In this document: positions 44,741-53,606 of the stretch, one piece after another
How the letters are laid out: each line of letters opens with the position of its first letter
Position numbering within the stretch: the first letter of the stretch is position 1
Source of the DNA: Thalassobius sp. Cn5-15
GTDB taxonomy: Bacteria; Pseudomonadota; Alphaproteobacteria; Rhodobacterales; Rhodobacteraceae
Reading direction: 5' to 3'
Length of the DNA stretch: 64,000 bases
Assembly: GCF_022347685.1 (NCBI RefSeq)
Contig: NZ_JAKRGF010000005.1
Span: 62,001 to 126,000 of the forward strand
Position numbers and translations under genes: made by a program
The notes under the pieces: generated by a model
Told to the model about the DNA's origin: nothing
Database searches by the model: none
Seen by the model: the letters and a program-made list of their open reading frames with translations, nothing else

Positions 44741-45081
44741 GCGGGGCAGTGTTTTGTGATCGCCCCAGCAGTGCCATAGTGCATCATGCGCAGACAAAGC
44801 GCTTGCACCTCGCGGTGGTCTATAGTTTCAACGTTTTTCATGAGTCGCCCTTTGGAGGGCCAGCCAGTATTCAGGTACGCGCTCTCTGGCGCAACCCAAA
44901 CAGGCAGGCAGAGCGACTGTTCGCATAATTGGCCGGTAGAGCCATCCTAGCGAGCGCAGAAGACAGTGTTGGCTGATCTTGGGACCTCAAGATGATCCGC
45001 GATCAGTTTCGACACCAAATAAACTGAAATGTAACGCTGCACCGTCCGTGGGTGCGGCAAAATCATCAAAGTGGGGACAAC
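44741..45081. other. Intergenic region inside the second peptide transport operon
   Basis: 341 bp with no gene I can support on either strand. Given the terminator just before it, it may hold a separate promoter for the permease and ATPase genes; I see no strong match to -35/-10 hexamers. Confidence 0.4.
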
Positions 45082-46044
45082 GTGTTTTCCTATATTGTCA
45101 GACGGGTTTTGCAATCCGTCATCGTTCTATTCGTCGTGGGTCTGGTGGCCTTTGCGATGTTCAATTTCGTTGGGGATCCCATCGATAACATGCTAGGTCA
45201 GGAGCGCACGCAGGAGGATATCGACCGCCTGCGCGCCCAACTGGGTCTGGATCAGCCGTTTCCGGTGCAATACTGGAAGTTCCTGATGAACGCCGCTGAC
45301 GGCAACATGGGCGTGTCCTACCGTCAGGGCCGTCCCGTCACCGACATCATCGCTGAACGCCTGCCTGCAACGCTGGAACTGGCGCTGGTTTCGGGCTTCC
45401 TTGCGCTGTTCTTCGGCATTGTTTTGGGGGTTGTGACCGCGATCCGCCGCGATGGCTGGCTGACCAACGCGGTGATGACTGTATCACTGGTGGGCGTGTC
45501 GCTGCCGACTTTCCTGATCGGGATCCTGCTGATCTACGTCTTCTCGGTCGAGTTGGACCTGCTGCCGTCCTTTGGCCGTGGTGAAGTTGTGCAGGTGGGC
45601 AATTGGACCACCGGTTTCCTGACCGCCAGCGGGCTGAAGGCTCTGATCTTGCCGGCAATCACGCTCGGGCTTTACCAGATGACGCTGATCATGCGCCTTG
45701 TGCGGTCTGAAATGATGGAGGTCCTGCGTCAGGACTACGTCCGTTTCGCCCGTGCGCGCGGGCTGTCGGAGCGGCTGATCAACTTCCGCCATGCGTTGAA
45801 AAATACCATGGTGCCGGTGATCACTGTGACCGGCCTGCAACTTGGCTCAATCATCGCCTTCGCGATCATTACCGAAACCGTGTTCCAGTGGCCGGGTGTT
45901 GGTCTGTTGTTCATCAACGCGGTGCAGTTCGTTGATGTGCCAGTTATGGCCGCCTATCTGATGATGATTTCTGTCCTGTTCGTGGGCATCAACCTGATTG
46001 TCGATCTGCTCTATGTGGCGATTGACCCACGTCTGCGCGGGTGA
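45082..46044 (+). CDS. Peptide ABC transporter permease (DppB type)
   Basis: 320 aa, starting at GTG 45082 behind GGGGA. It begins VFSYIVRRVLQSVIVLFVVG, with six predicted spans, the external TQEDIDRLRAQLGLDQP loop and the EAA region YVRFARARGLSERLINFRHA. Channel subunit of the second peptide system; the DppC partner starts 9 nt downstream. Confidence 0.93.
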   Translation: MFSYIVRRVLQSVIVLFVVGLVAFAMFNFVGDPIDNMLGQERTQEDIDRLRAQLGLDQPFPVQYWKFLMNAADGNMGVSYRQGRPVTDIIAERLPATLELALVSGFLALFFGIVLGVVTAIRRDGWLTNAVMTVSLVGVSLPTFLIGILLIYVFSVELDLLPSFGRGEVVQVGNWTTGFLTASGLKALILPAITLGLYQMTLIMRLVRSEMMEVLRQDYVRFARARGLSERLINFRHALKNTMVPVITVTGLQLGSIIAFAIITETVFQWPGVGLLFINAVQFVDVPVMAAYLMMISVLFVGINLIVDLLYVAIDPRLRG

Positions 46045-46053
46045 GGAAAAGAG

Positions 46054-47004
46054 ATGACTGAGACAACAACAACCTCGAAATCGCGACCCAAATCCCGCCT
46101 CGCGCGGGCTTGGGACAGCGATCTGGCCTATGCTTTCCGCCGTTCCCCCGTGGCAATGATTTCGCTCGCGGTGGCGATGACGCTGATCCTTGCGGCGATT
46201 TTTGCGCCGCTGATCGCGCCTTACAATCCGTTTGATCCGGCGACGCTGAATCTGATGAACGGCTTCACCCCGCCGAATGAGCCTAACGCCTTTACCGGCA
46301 ATACCTTCTGGCTGGGTACTGACGATCAGGGCCGGGATGTGTTCTCGACCATCCTCTATGGTCTGCGCATCTCGCTCTTTGTAGGCTTTGCCGCCGTCAT
46401 GCTGGGCCTGACGCTGGGGGTGATCGCAGGTCTTGTTTCTGGCTACTACGGTGGCTGGACTGACACGCTGATCATGCGTACCGCGGATGTGCAGCTGACC
46501 TTCCCGTCGATCCTTGTGGCCATGTTGATATTCGGCATCGCCAAGGGCGTGACGCCAGTGGAATACCGCGACCAAATGGCGATCTGGGTGCTGATTCTTG
46601 CGATTGGCTTGTCTGACTGGGTGCAGTTTGCCCGTGTTGTGCGTGGCGCAACTATGGTGGAAAAGAATAAGGAATACGTTCAAGCCGCCCGTCTGATCGG
46701 ACGCGGCAGCATTCCGATCATGTTCCGTCACATCCTGCCGAACGTGCTGTCGCCTGTTTTGGTGATTGCCACCATTTCGCTGGCGCTGGCGATTATTGCT
46801 GAGGCAACACTGTCTTTCTTGGGTGTGGGGGCGCCGCCTACCCAGCCGAGCCTTGGCACTTTGATCCGTGTCGGTCAGGGCTTCCTCTTCTCGGGTGAGT
46901 GGTGGATCCTCTTCTTCCCAGCCTGCACCTTGCTGGCGCTTGCGCTCAGTGTAAACCTGCTGGGCGACTGGCTGCGCGATGCGTTGAACCCCAAACTGCG
47001 GTGA
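46054..47004 (+). CDS. Peptide ABC transporter permease (DppC type)
   Basis: 316 aa. A basic cytoplasmic tail of about 25 residues, then six spans. GTDDQGRDVFSTILYGLRIS and EYVQAARLIGRGSIPIMFRH are DppC-type signatures, as is AEATLSFLGVGAPPTQPSLG. Tightly packed between the DppB-type and ATPase genes. Confidence 0.94.
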   Translation: MTETTTTSKSRPKSRLARAWDSDLAYAFRRSPVAMISLAVAMTLILAAIFAPLIAPYNPFDPATLNLMNGFTPPNEPNAFTGNTFWLGTDDQGRDVFSTILYGLRISLFVGFAAVMLGLTLGVIAGLVSGYYGGWTDTLIMRTADVQLTFPSILVAMLIFGIAKGVTPVEYRDQMAIWVLILAIGLSDWVQFARVVRGATMVEKNKEYVQAARLIGRGSIPIMFRHILPNVLSPVLVIATISLALAIIAEATLSFLGVGAPPTQPSLGTLIRVGQGFLFSGEWWILFFPACTLLALALSVNLLGDWLRDALNPKLR

Positions 47005-47011
47005 TGAAATC

Positions 47012-48715
47012 ATGAGCTTGTTGAATATCAAAAACCTCACGGTTGAGTTTCCAACCCGCCGCGGTGTCTTCACCGCTGTGGACGCTGCCGACCTGTCGGT
47101 GGAACCGGGACAAATTCACGGCCTCGTCGGCGAATCCGGCGCGGGTAAATCCACCATCGGTGCGGCCATCATGGGTCTGCTGGAACGTCCCGGCCGTATT
47201 GCCCAAGGCGCGATTGAGTTGCAGGGCGATGCGATCAGCGGTCTGGATGCGACGGCGATGCGTTCGCTGCGCGGACGTCGTATCTCGATGATCTTTCAGG
47301 ATCCACTGACGTCGCTCAACCCGCTGTTCACCGTGCGTCAGCAGCTGGTGGAAACCATCCGCGCCCATCTAGATGTGAGCGAGGCTGAGGCGAATAAACG
47401 CGCTCGCGATCTTATTGATCGCGTGGGCATCCCTGATCCTGACAGCCGATTGGATCAGTATCCGCACCAGTTTTCTGGCGGGATGCGTCAACGGGTGGTG
47501 ATCGCATTGGCGCTGTGTTCAGAGCCAGAGGTGATCATTGCAGATGAACCCACAACCGCGCTGGATGTTTCGGTTCAGGCGCAGATCCTCGATCTGATCC
47601 GCGAGCTGGCAAATGAGCGTCAGGTCGGCGTGATCCTGATCACCCACGATATGGGCGTGATTGCCGACACCACCGATAAGGTGACTGTGATGTATGGCGG
47701 TAAAGTGGTGGAAACAGGCGACACCTCGCAGGTGATCGGCGCACCGCGTCATGAATACACCCAATCTCTGATCGCGGCCGTGCCGCGTCCACAGCGTCGT
47801 CTGCACCGTTTCCCGCAGCTGTCCTACGGTGGCCGCGAAACACGCTTTGCGATTGAGGATCTGGCGCGCTCTTGGCCGAAGGTGGAAAACGATCCTTCCC
47901 GTCCGCTGTTGGAAGTGAAGGGTGTGACCAAGACCTTCATAAAGCGTCAGGGCCTCTTGCCATGGGACCGCGATTACTTCACTGCCGTGGACAATGTCAG
48001 CTTTGACATCCGTCCGGGTGAAGTCTTCGGTGTTGTGGGCGAATCTGGTTCCGGTAAATCCACCATCGCACGGATGATTTCCGGCCTCTATCAGTTGGAC
48101 GGTGGGTCGGTTGAATTTGACGGAAAACTGGTCAGTGATCTAAGCGATAAAGCCCGTCAGGCAGAATATCGTAAAGAGATCCAGATGATCTTTCAGGATC
48201 CATATTCGTCGCTTAACCCGCGGATGCGGGTGGACCAGATCGTGGCAGAGCCGATCCGCCACCACCGACTGCTGGATGGCAAGGCTGTTGATCAACGGGT
48301 GGCAGAGCTGCTGGAGCGTGTGGGTCTGGGCGCAGAGGCTGCGTTTAAATATCCGCATGAATTCTCTGGCGGTCAGCGGCAGCGGATCGCGATCGCACGG
48401 GCGCTGGCCACCCAGCCGCGCTTCCTGATCTGTGATGAACCGACGTCCGCATTGGATGTGTCTATTCAGGCGCAGATCCTTAATATCCTCAAGGATTTGC
48501 AGGAACATCTGGGCCTGACCATGCTGTTTATCAGCCATGACTTGCCGGTGGTGCGCCAGATGTGTGACCGCGTGGCGGTGATGAAGGCGGGTCAGTTGGT
48601 GGAACTGCAAGAGACTGAAGCGTTGTTTAACGCGCCGAAGACCGACTACACCAAGTCGCTCTTGGATCTGATGCCACGGCTTGAGGATCTGGGGGACGCG
48701 CCGGACGGGGCGTGA
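47012..48715 (+). CDS. Dipeptide/oligopeptide ABC transporter ATPase (DppD-DppF fusion)
   Basis: 567 aa, two ABC modules. Half 1: [38 protein letters not shown]. Half 2: [37 protein letters not shown]. It powers the second peptide importer. It has exactly the same length as the ATPase at 14419, but half 1 has a standard signature (GGMRQR). A strong terminator follows. Confidence 0.95.
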   Translation: MSLLNIKNLTVEFPTRRGVFTAVDAADLSVEPGQIHGLVGESGAGKSTIGAAIMGLLERPGRIAQGAIELQGDAISGLDATAMRSLRGRRISMIFQDPLTSLNPLFTVRQQLVETIRAHLDVSEAEANKRARDLIDRVGIPDPDSRLDQYPHQFSGGMRQRVVIALALCSEPEVIIADEPTTALDVSVQAQILDLIRELANERQVGVILITHDMGVIADTTDKVTVMYGGKVVETGDTSQVIGAPRHEYTQSLIAAVPRPQRRLHRFPQLSYGGRETRFAIEDLARSWPKVENDPSRPLLEVKGVTKTFIKRQGLLPWDRDYFTAVDNVSFDIRPGEVFGVVGESGSGKSTIARMISGLYQLDGGSVEFDGKLVSDLSDKARQAEYRKEIQMIFQDPYSSLNPRMRVDQIVAEPIRHHRLLDGKAVDQRVAELLERVGLGAEAAFKYPHEFSGGQRQRIAIARALATQPRFLICDEPTSALDVSIQAQILNILKDLQEHLGLTMLFISHDLPVVRQMCDRVAVMKAGQLVELQETEALFNAPKTDYTKSLLDLMPRLEDLGDAPDGA

Positions 48716-48738
48716 TCCACAGATTTAGAGAGTTTAGG

Positions 48739-48771
48739 ACGGCGCCCCCCACGGGGCGCCGTTTGCGTTTT
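48739..48771 (+). terminator. Intrinsic terminator of the second peptide operon
   Basis: ACGGCGCCCC (48739-48748) pairs with GGGGCGCCGT (48753-48762), followed by TTGCGTTTT. Confidence 0.85.
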
Positions 48772-48801
48772 CTGGATCATGAAACGCGCCGTCTGCTGCT
48801 A

Positions 48802-49800
48802 CTATTTTACCAGGGCATCCAGCCGTGGATCCATGACGCGGCGCCATAGACGTGGCCACAGGGCGATCACCGCCATGGTCGGCAGCGCATAGGGCAACAG
48901 CGGCATCCGATGATCCAGCCGCAGGCCGGGGTAGGGACGCGTTGGGTTCAGGTGATGGTCCGAATGGCGCGGCGCGTTTAGCATCATCGCCGATGAATAG
49001 CGGTGCGGTGTGTTCCAGCTGTGCTGTGGGCCAACAGGCTCAACGCGACCATTTTCAATGATGTCGCGCCGCAACCCGTAGTGCTGCACATAATCCGCGA
49101 GCATGATCTGGATCTGCGCATAGCCTGCAACTGCCAGCAGGGCGAAGAGAGGCCCCACGCCCATCAAACCTGCCGCGCCTAGCGTTGCCAGTGCGATCAG
49201 GGTGTAGTGCAGGTATGGATGAGCCAGCACGCTGCGCGTTGCATATCGCCTGTTCTCTGCCACGAGGCCGGCACGGAACCCGCGCAGCCAGCAATGTGGT
49301 GCAAATTGCCAAAACCCTTGTCCGCGTGGCGCGGAACTGGGGTCACGTTCTGTGGCCACATGCACATGATGCACCAGCGGATGTGCAGAGGCGTGATGGC
49401 CGATCAGAAGCGTTGAATAGATCATCTTTCCCAGCCGCCGCAGCCAGCGATTGGGACGGTGGATCAGCTCATGCGCGTTGGGATGGCCGACCTGCCCGAA
49501 AAACAGCCCGTAACTGATCAACAGGCCAAACCGTTCTGCAATGCCCAGGCTGGTGTCACCGCCAATGGCCCAGACCGCCAGTGCCAGCATCGGCAAATGC
49601 AGCAGCGCCAGAGTGGCAGAGAGCATATCGCCACTGGGAAACTCAGCCTGCGGGTTAGCGGCGCGGGCGCTTAGTTTATCAACCACCCAAGTGAAGACTG
49701 TAATGGTCAGCAGCGCCGCCCAGACCCAGACACCGCCAAACACGGCGCCAAGGATCAGCAGAGCAGTTGGCAGGAAGGTTGCAAAGGTAAAGAGCCACAT
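48802..49800 (-). CDS. AlkB-family alkane 1-monooxygenase-like membrane hydroxylase
   Basis: 332 aa, about six spans. Histidine boxes for the di-iron site are HELIH (110-114), HHVHVATERDP (from 144), YVQHYG (237-242) and RHSDHH (278-283), followed by NPTRPYPGLR. The order and flanking residues match AlkB rather than ordinary desaturases. Box 2 deviates from EHxxGHH (it reads AHPLVHH), so the substrate may differ from n-alkanes. No rubredoxin or rubredoxin reductase is adjacent. The ATG at 49800 is chosen because it opens the first span; upstream in-frame ATGs lack ribosome sites and would add an unconserved tail. Confidence 0.85.
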   Translation of the reverse strand: MWLFTFATFLPTALLILGAVFGGVWVWAALLTITVFTWVVDKLSARAANPQAEFPSGDMLSATLALLHLPMLALAVWAIGGDTSLGIAERFGLLISYGLFFGQVGHPNAHELIHRPNRWLRRLGKMIYSTLLIGHHASAHPLVHHVHVATERDPSSAPRGQGFWQFAPHCWLRGFRAGLVAENRRYATRSVLAHPYLHYTLIALATLGAAGLMGVGPLFALLAVAGYAQIQIMLADYVQHYGLRRDIIENGRVEPVGPQHSWNTPHRYSSAMMLNAPRHSDHHLNPTRPYPGLRLDHRMPLLPYALPTMAVIALWPRLWRRVMDPRLDALVK

Positions 49801-50346
49801 GGTTAAGAATTTCCGCAAACCTGCCGTTTGGGCAACTGTAGCGGCGCAAATGCCTGCGTGCAAACGCGGCGCAGGGTCACGTGGGATGTTTTGTGGATAG
49901 ATCTGTGAATTGGATTCCATCGGACAATTATCGGCGCAATTCCCACCCATAGTTTCGTTTTGAAGGTGCGATACTTCGGGCGGACAGGTGCTGTTCAAAC
50001 GTATGATTTGACCATTTTGGTGGCTGGGTTGCACGCCGTTTGCGATTGAGTGCTTTCAACCAAACCGATTCCCTCTTTCTCTGCGAAAATGGGCACCGGA
50101 GCCGGAAAAACGGCGATTTCGGCGATTTTCTGGCTCCATGTGTCCGTTTTGGCACTGGATCGGCGGAGTGGCGCCAATTTGGTTTTCCCACATCTGCCAA
50201 GTGCTTATTTTTTATGGATTCATCGCGTTAAAATACATTGAGTCTCACAGGGTTTTCCACAGGCTAATCCCCAAGAAAACAAGGGCTTGGCCTTCCATAG
50301 GGGGCGGGAACTGGCTAGGTCATTTCAAACACTGGCGGAGTCCCCG
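49801..50346. other. Long intergenic region between alkB-like gene and ftsY
   Basis: 546 bp between divergent genes. It contains a 73-nt near-perfect hairpin (50082-50154) and a DnaA-box-like TTTTCCACA at 50253-50261. Short frames exist on both strands, mostly mirrored by the hairpin arms; none looks like a gene. Confidence 0.6.
50082..50154 (+). repeat. 73-nt imperfect inverted repeat (long hairpin)
   Basis: Arms 50082-50109 and 50126-50154 pair at 26 of 28 positions. The only disruptions are one G/G mismatch and one bulge near 50097. The three non-Watson-Crick pairs are all G-U in plus-strand RNA and would be A-C mismatches in the minus-strand transcript, arguing for a plus-strand RNA structure. 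It lies about 190 nt before ftsY. Confidence 0.75.
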
Positions 50347-51459
50347 ATGTCTTTTTTCGGCAAATTAAAGCAACGTTTGACCAAATCCTCCTCTCGGATT
50401 GAGGATGGGCTGGACGCTATTGTCGAAGAGGGCGGCGAGGTTGAGGCGGCAGAGTCCACTCAGCCCGCTCAGGTTGAGGCGCCGCAGGCTCTGGCCTCTC
50501 TCCCCGCGCAGAACAACACCTCAGAAGCGCCGGAAACGGCGCCCGAGGCTGAGACGGCAAAGCCCGGTTTCTTCGGCCGCCTGATGGGCCGGTCCGAGGC
50601 TGGGGCCGAGCCACGCGAAGTGACTCGCCGTGTGCTCGACGACGATATGTTGGAACAGCTCGAGGAATTGTTGATCGCCTCTGACATGGGGGTGGAAACC
50701 GCAACCCGCGTGACCGCCAACATCGCCGAAGGGCGTTTTGGCAAGAAGCTGTCGACACATGAGATCAAGGGCCTTTTGTCCGCAGAGGTCGCACGGATCA
50801 TGGAAAACGTTGCGAAACCTTTGCCGATCTACGCCAAGAAGCCGCAGGTCGTGCTGGTTGTGGGCGTCAACGGGTCGGGCAAGACCACCACTATTGGGAA
50901 ACTGGCCAGTCAGTTTCGCGCTGCGGGCAAATCGGTGGTGATTGCCGCCGGTGATACCTTCCGCGCCGCTGCGGTTGAACAGCTGCAGGTTTGGGGCGAA
51001 CGCGCTGGCGTTCCGGTCTTGACCGCGCCTGAGGGTTCGGACCCTGCGAGTCTGGCGTTTGACGCCATGGCACGGGCCGAGGCAGACGGTGCGGACCTGC
51101 TGCTGATCGACACCGCAGGGCGTTTGCAGAACCGGTCTGACCTGATGGAAGAACTGGCCAAGATCGTGCGGGTGATCCGCAAGAAAGATGAAACCGCGCC
51201 GCACAACACCCTGTTGGTGCTGGACGCGACCACCGGACAGAACGCATTGAACCAAGTGGCCACTTTTGGCGAATTGGCGGATGTGTCTGGCCTGATAATG
51301 ACGAAACTGGATGGGACCGCAAAGGGCGGCGTGCTGGTGGCCTTGGCCGACAGGTTCGGCCTGCCGATCCACGCCATTGGTGTGGGGGAGCAGATCGACG
51401 ATCTGCAAGCCTTTGATCCCGAAGACTTTGCAAAGGCGCTGACGGGTCACGATGCTTGA
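50347..51459 (+). CDS. ftsY: Signal recognition particle receptor FtsY
   Basis: 370 aa. An acidic Ala/Glu-rich A domain (about 1-75) is followed by the NG domain. GTPase motifs are GVNGSGKTTTIGKLA (G1), DTFRAAAVEQL, LLLIDTAGRLQN (G3) and TKLDGTAKGG (G4/G5 region). It docks ribosome-SRP complexes at the inner membrane. The ATG at 50347 begins MSFFGKLKQRL, the usual amphipathic start. The following gene overlaps its end by 8 nt. Confidence 0.97.
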   Translation: MSFFGKLKQRLTKSSSRIEDGLDAIVEEGGEVEAAESTQPAQVEAPQALASLPAQNNTSEAPETAPEAETAKPGFFGRLMGRSEAGAEPREVTRRVLDDDMLEQLEELLIASDMGVETATRVTANIAEGRFGKKLSTHEIKGLLSAEVARIMENVAKPLPIYAKKPQVVLVVGVNGSGKTTTIGKLASQFRAAGKSVVIAAGDTFRAAAVEQLQVWGERAGVPVLTAPEGSDPASLAFDAMARAEADGADLLLIDTAGRLQNRSDLMEELAKIVRVIRKKDETAPHNTLLVLDATTGQNALNQVATFGELADVSGLIMTKLDGTAKGGVLVALADRFGLPIHAIGVGEQIDDLQAFDPEDFAKALTGHDA

Positions 51460-51889
51460 AATTCATGACACACTGAAAAACGAACACGGTTGGGATATCG
51501 TGGCGCTGCATGAGGCGGTAGATGAACTGCTGGACGGCTGCCGGTTGAGCTATCCGTTTCCGGGCGATGACAAATGGGGGTCTGACCGTATTCTCTATGC
51601 AGAGGTGGTTGTCACCCACGGTGACATTCTGATTGGCGCGGGCCGCCTGATCTGGGATTCTGCGCAAGAGGACGCGCTGCCGCGGATCACCGATCTGTGC
51701 CTGCTGCGCCGATATCGCAGCCCGTTTACTATCGACACCATCGTGTCGGCGCTGATTGACGAATACGCCAAACACGCCGATGGCGGCACTGTGGTTCTGG
51801 GCCATGACGGGCGCGAGATGGATATCTCGGAACGTCTGGAGCGTCTGCGCGACATCGAGATGGGGCAGTTCGAACCCCGCGTGATCTAA
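51452..51889 (+). CDS. Conserved-looking protein of unknown function, coupled to ftsY
   Basis: 145 aa, acidic and soluble, with no signal or membrane segment. It has a clear codon bias like its neighbours and overlaps ftsY by 8 nt, so it is translated from the same message. Stretches such as DLCLLRRYRSPFTIDTIVSA and GGTVVLGHDGREMDISERLE do not match a family I recognise. A role linked to membrane targeting is only suggested by position. Confidence 0.75.
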   Translation: MLEIHDTLKNEHGWDIVALHEAVDELLDGCRLSYPFPGDDKWGSDRILYAEVVVTHGDILIGAGRLIWDSAQEDALPRITDLCLLRRYRSPFTIDTIVSALIDEYAKHADGGTVVLGHDGREMDISERLERLRDIEMGQFEPRVI

Positions 51890-51920
51890 GCGCCTTTCTT
51901 TTCTGATATGAGTGCCTGAT

Positions 51921-52823
51921 ATGAGCGCATGGCTAACATCGCTGGAGGGCACAGAGGCAGGGCATCAACTGGCGCTTGTGCTGGCGCTGGCAGCGGCGTT
52001 TTTGCATGCCGTCTTTGGTGCGCTGCAAAAGGGGCGTCATGATCCGTGGCTTTCACGAGGGGCCATTGATTTCAGCTATGCCGCAATGGCCGCGCCCTTT
52101 GCACTGTTTGTGGTGCCTTGGCCAGAACCACATATGTGGCCGATCTTCGCGGGCGCGTTTCTGATCCATGTGGGCTACAAGCTGTTGCAAAGCTTTGCCT
52201 ATACCAAAGGCGACTTTACCGTGGTCTATCCGGTGGTGCGGGGCATGGGGCCGCTGTTCACCGTGGTGGGCGCTTATCTCGTGTTTGGTGAGACGTTCAG
52301 CTGGGTTCAATGGACCGGTGTTGGTGTGCTGCTCTGCGGGATTTTTGGCTTGGCGATCTACAATATGATCTTCCTCACCTCATCGCGCGACACATTGGGT
52401 GTGGCTATGGCGTTGGCGGCAGCGACGGGGTTGTTTGTGGCACTATACACCACCTACGACGCCTATGGCATCCGAGCGACCGCAGATCCGTTTACGTTTT
52501 TGGCCTGGTTTTTCCTGATCGACGGATTGGCGATGCCGCCTATTGCCTATCTGCGCTGGCGTAACCTCCCCAATCCGCCTGCACCCGGCCCATTGATGCT
52601 GCGCGGTGTGATTGGAGGGCTTGTCGCCTTTGCCAGCTTTGGGTCTGTGATGATGGCGACCCGTCTGGACAAGGTGGGGGAGGCGGCGGTTTTGCGTGAA
52701 ACATCCACTGTTTTTGCCGCCCTCATTGGTTGGCTGTTTCTGAAAGAAACCGTCGGCCCGCGTCGCATTGCGCTGATGGCACTGATTGCGCTGGGGGCGG
52801 TGATTGTTGAACTTGGTGGTTAA
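51921..52823 (+). CDS. DMT superfamily (EamA-like) permease
   Basis: 300 aa, about ten spans in two related halves. GDFTVVYPVVRGMGPLFTVV and ETSTVFAALIGWLFLKETVG are the conserved ends of the first and second EamA halves. Likely exports or imports a small metabolite; the substrate is unknown. The ATG at 51921 is chosen over a GTG at 51912; neither has a strong ribosome site. Confidence 0.9.
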   Translation: MSAWLTSLEGTEAGHQLALVLALAAAFLHAVFGALQKGRHDPWLSRGAIDFSYAAMAAPFALFVVPWPEPHMWPIFAGAFLIHVGYKLLQSFAYTKGDFTVVYPVVRGMGPLFTVVGAYLVFGETFSWVQWTGVGVLLCGIFGLAIYNMIFLTSSRDTLGVAMALAAATGLFVALYTTYDAYGIRATADPFTFLAWFFLIDGLAMPPIAYLRWRNLPNPPAPGPLMLRGVIGGLVAFASFGSVMMATRLDKVGEAAVLRETSTVFAALIGWLFLKETVGPRRIALMALIALGAVIVELGG

Positions 52824-52883
52824 AACCCCAATATGGGGGGAACGCTGGCACAGTAGCGCGACAGATATTTGTAAGGAACCAAG

Positions 52884-53531
52884 ATGACCCAGCCGACTCC
52901 GGCCAAAGATCAAGCGGTGAAAACCGTGAACCCGATGCTGAAATCCGTATTGGAGTTCGGCCCGATCGCGGCGTTTTTTGCAGCCTATATCCTGCTGAAG
53001 GACGAGGTCTTTATTGTGGGCGGGAACAGCTATGATGGGTTCATTGCGGTCACTGCAGGGTTCATTCCGTTGTTGGTTTTGTCGACCTTGATCCTGTGGC
53101 GTCTGACAGGTCACCTGTCGACGATGCAGATTTTCACGCTGGTGTTGGTGGTGTTTTTTGGTGGGCTGACAGTCTGGCTGAATGACGACAGATTTTTCAA
53201 GATGAAGCCGACGCTGCTTTATCTATTCTTTGGCGGGGCGCTGGGATTTGGGCTGCTGCGTGGCACCAGTTATCTGGCGACGTTGATGGATTCGGCGCTG
53301 TCGTTGACGCATGAGGGGTGGATGATCCTGACCCGTCGGTTGATGTTTTTCTTCTTCGGGCTGGCCGCGCTGAATGAGGTGATGTGGCGTGGTTTCAGCG
53401 AAGAAACCTGGGTCTATTTCAAAACCTTCGGCCTGACGGCTGCGATCTTCATCTTCTTCATGACGCAGGCAAAGCTGTTTCAGGCTCATGCGCTGCAGGA
53501 AGAGGGTGATCAGGACAGCAAAGCGTCCTGA
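52884..53531 (+). CDS. yciB: Inner-membrane septation protein A family (YciB/IspZ)
   Basis: 215 aa with five to six spans. PMLKSVLEFGPIAAFFAAYI, MKPTLLYLFFGGALGFGLLR and RLMFFFFGLAALNEVMWRGF are YciB signatures. Members influence septation and envelope integrity. The ftsY - unknown - permease - yciB order is recurrent in related bacteria (recalled). Confidence 0.93.
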   Translation: MTQPTPAKDQAVKTVNPMLKSVLEFGPIAAFFAAYILLKDEVFIVGGNSYDGFIAVTAGFIPLLVLSTLILWRLTGHLSTMQIFTLVLVVFFGGLTVWLNDDRFFKMKPTLLYLFFGGALGFGLLRGTSYLATLMDSALSLTHEGWMILTRRLMFFFFGLAALNEVMWRGFSEETWVYFKTFGLTAAIFIFFMTQAKLFQAHALQEEGDQDSKAS

Positions 53532-53606
53532 TCGATGGCGTGATGCGGGCTTTCTGACGCGAGAAAGCCCATCGGAATTTGGCGTCAAATTCCGGTGCGA
53601 GTGGCC

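Noticed and set aside
49928-50241. Small protein genes on both strands between the AlkB-like gene and ftsY
   Set aside because: Their sequences mirror the arms of the 73-nt inverted repeat; they are by-products of the palindrome.
50253-50261. DnaA box (TTTTCCACA) suggesting an origin
   Set aside because: One imperfect box without a cluster, AT-rich unwinding region or origin-linked genes.
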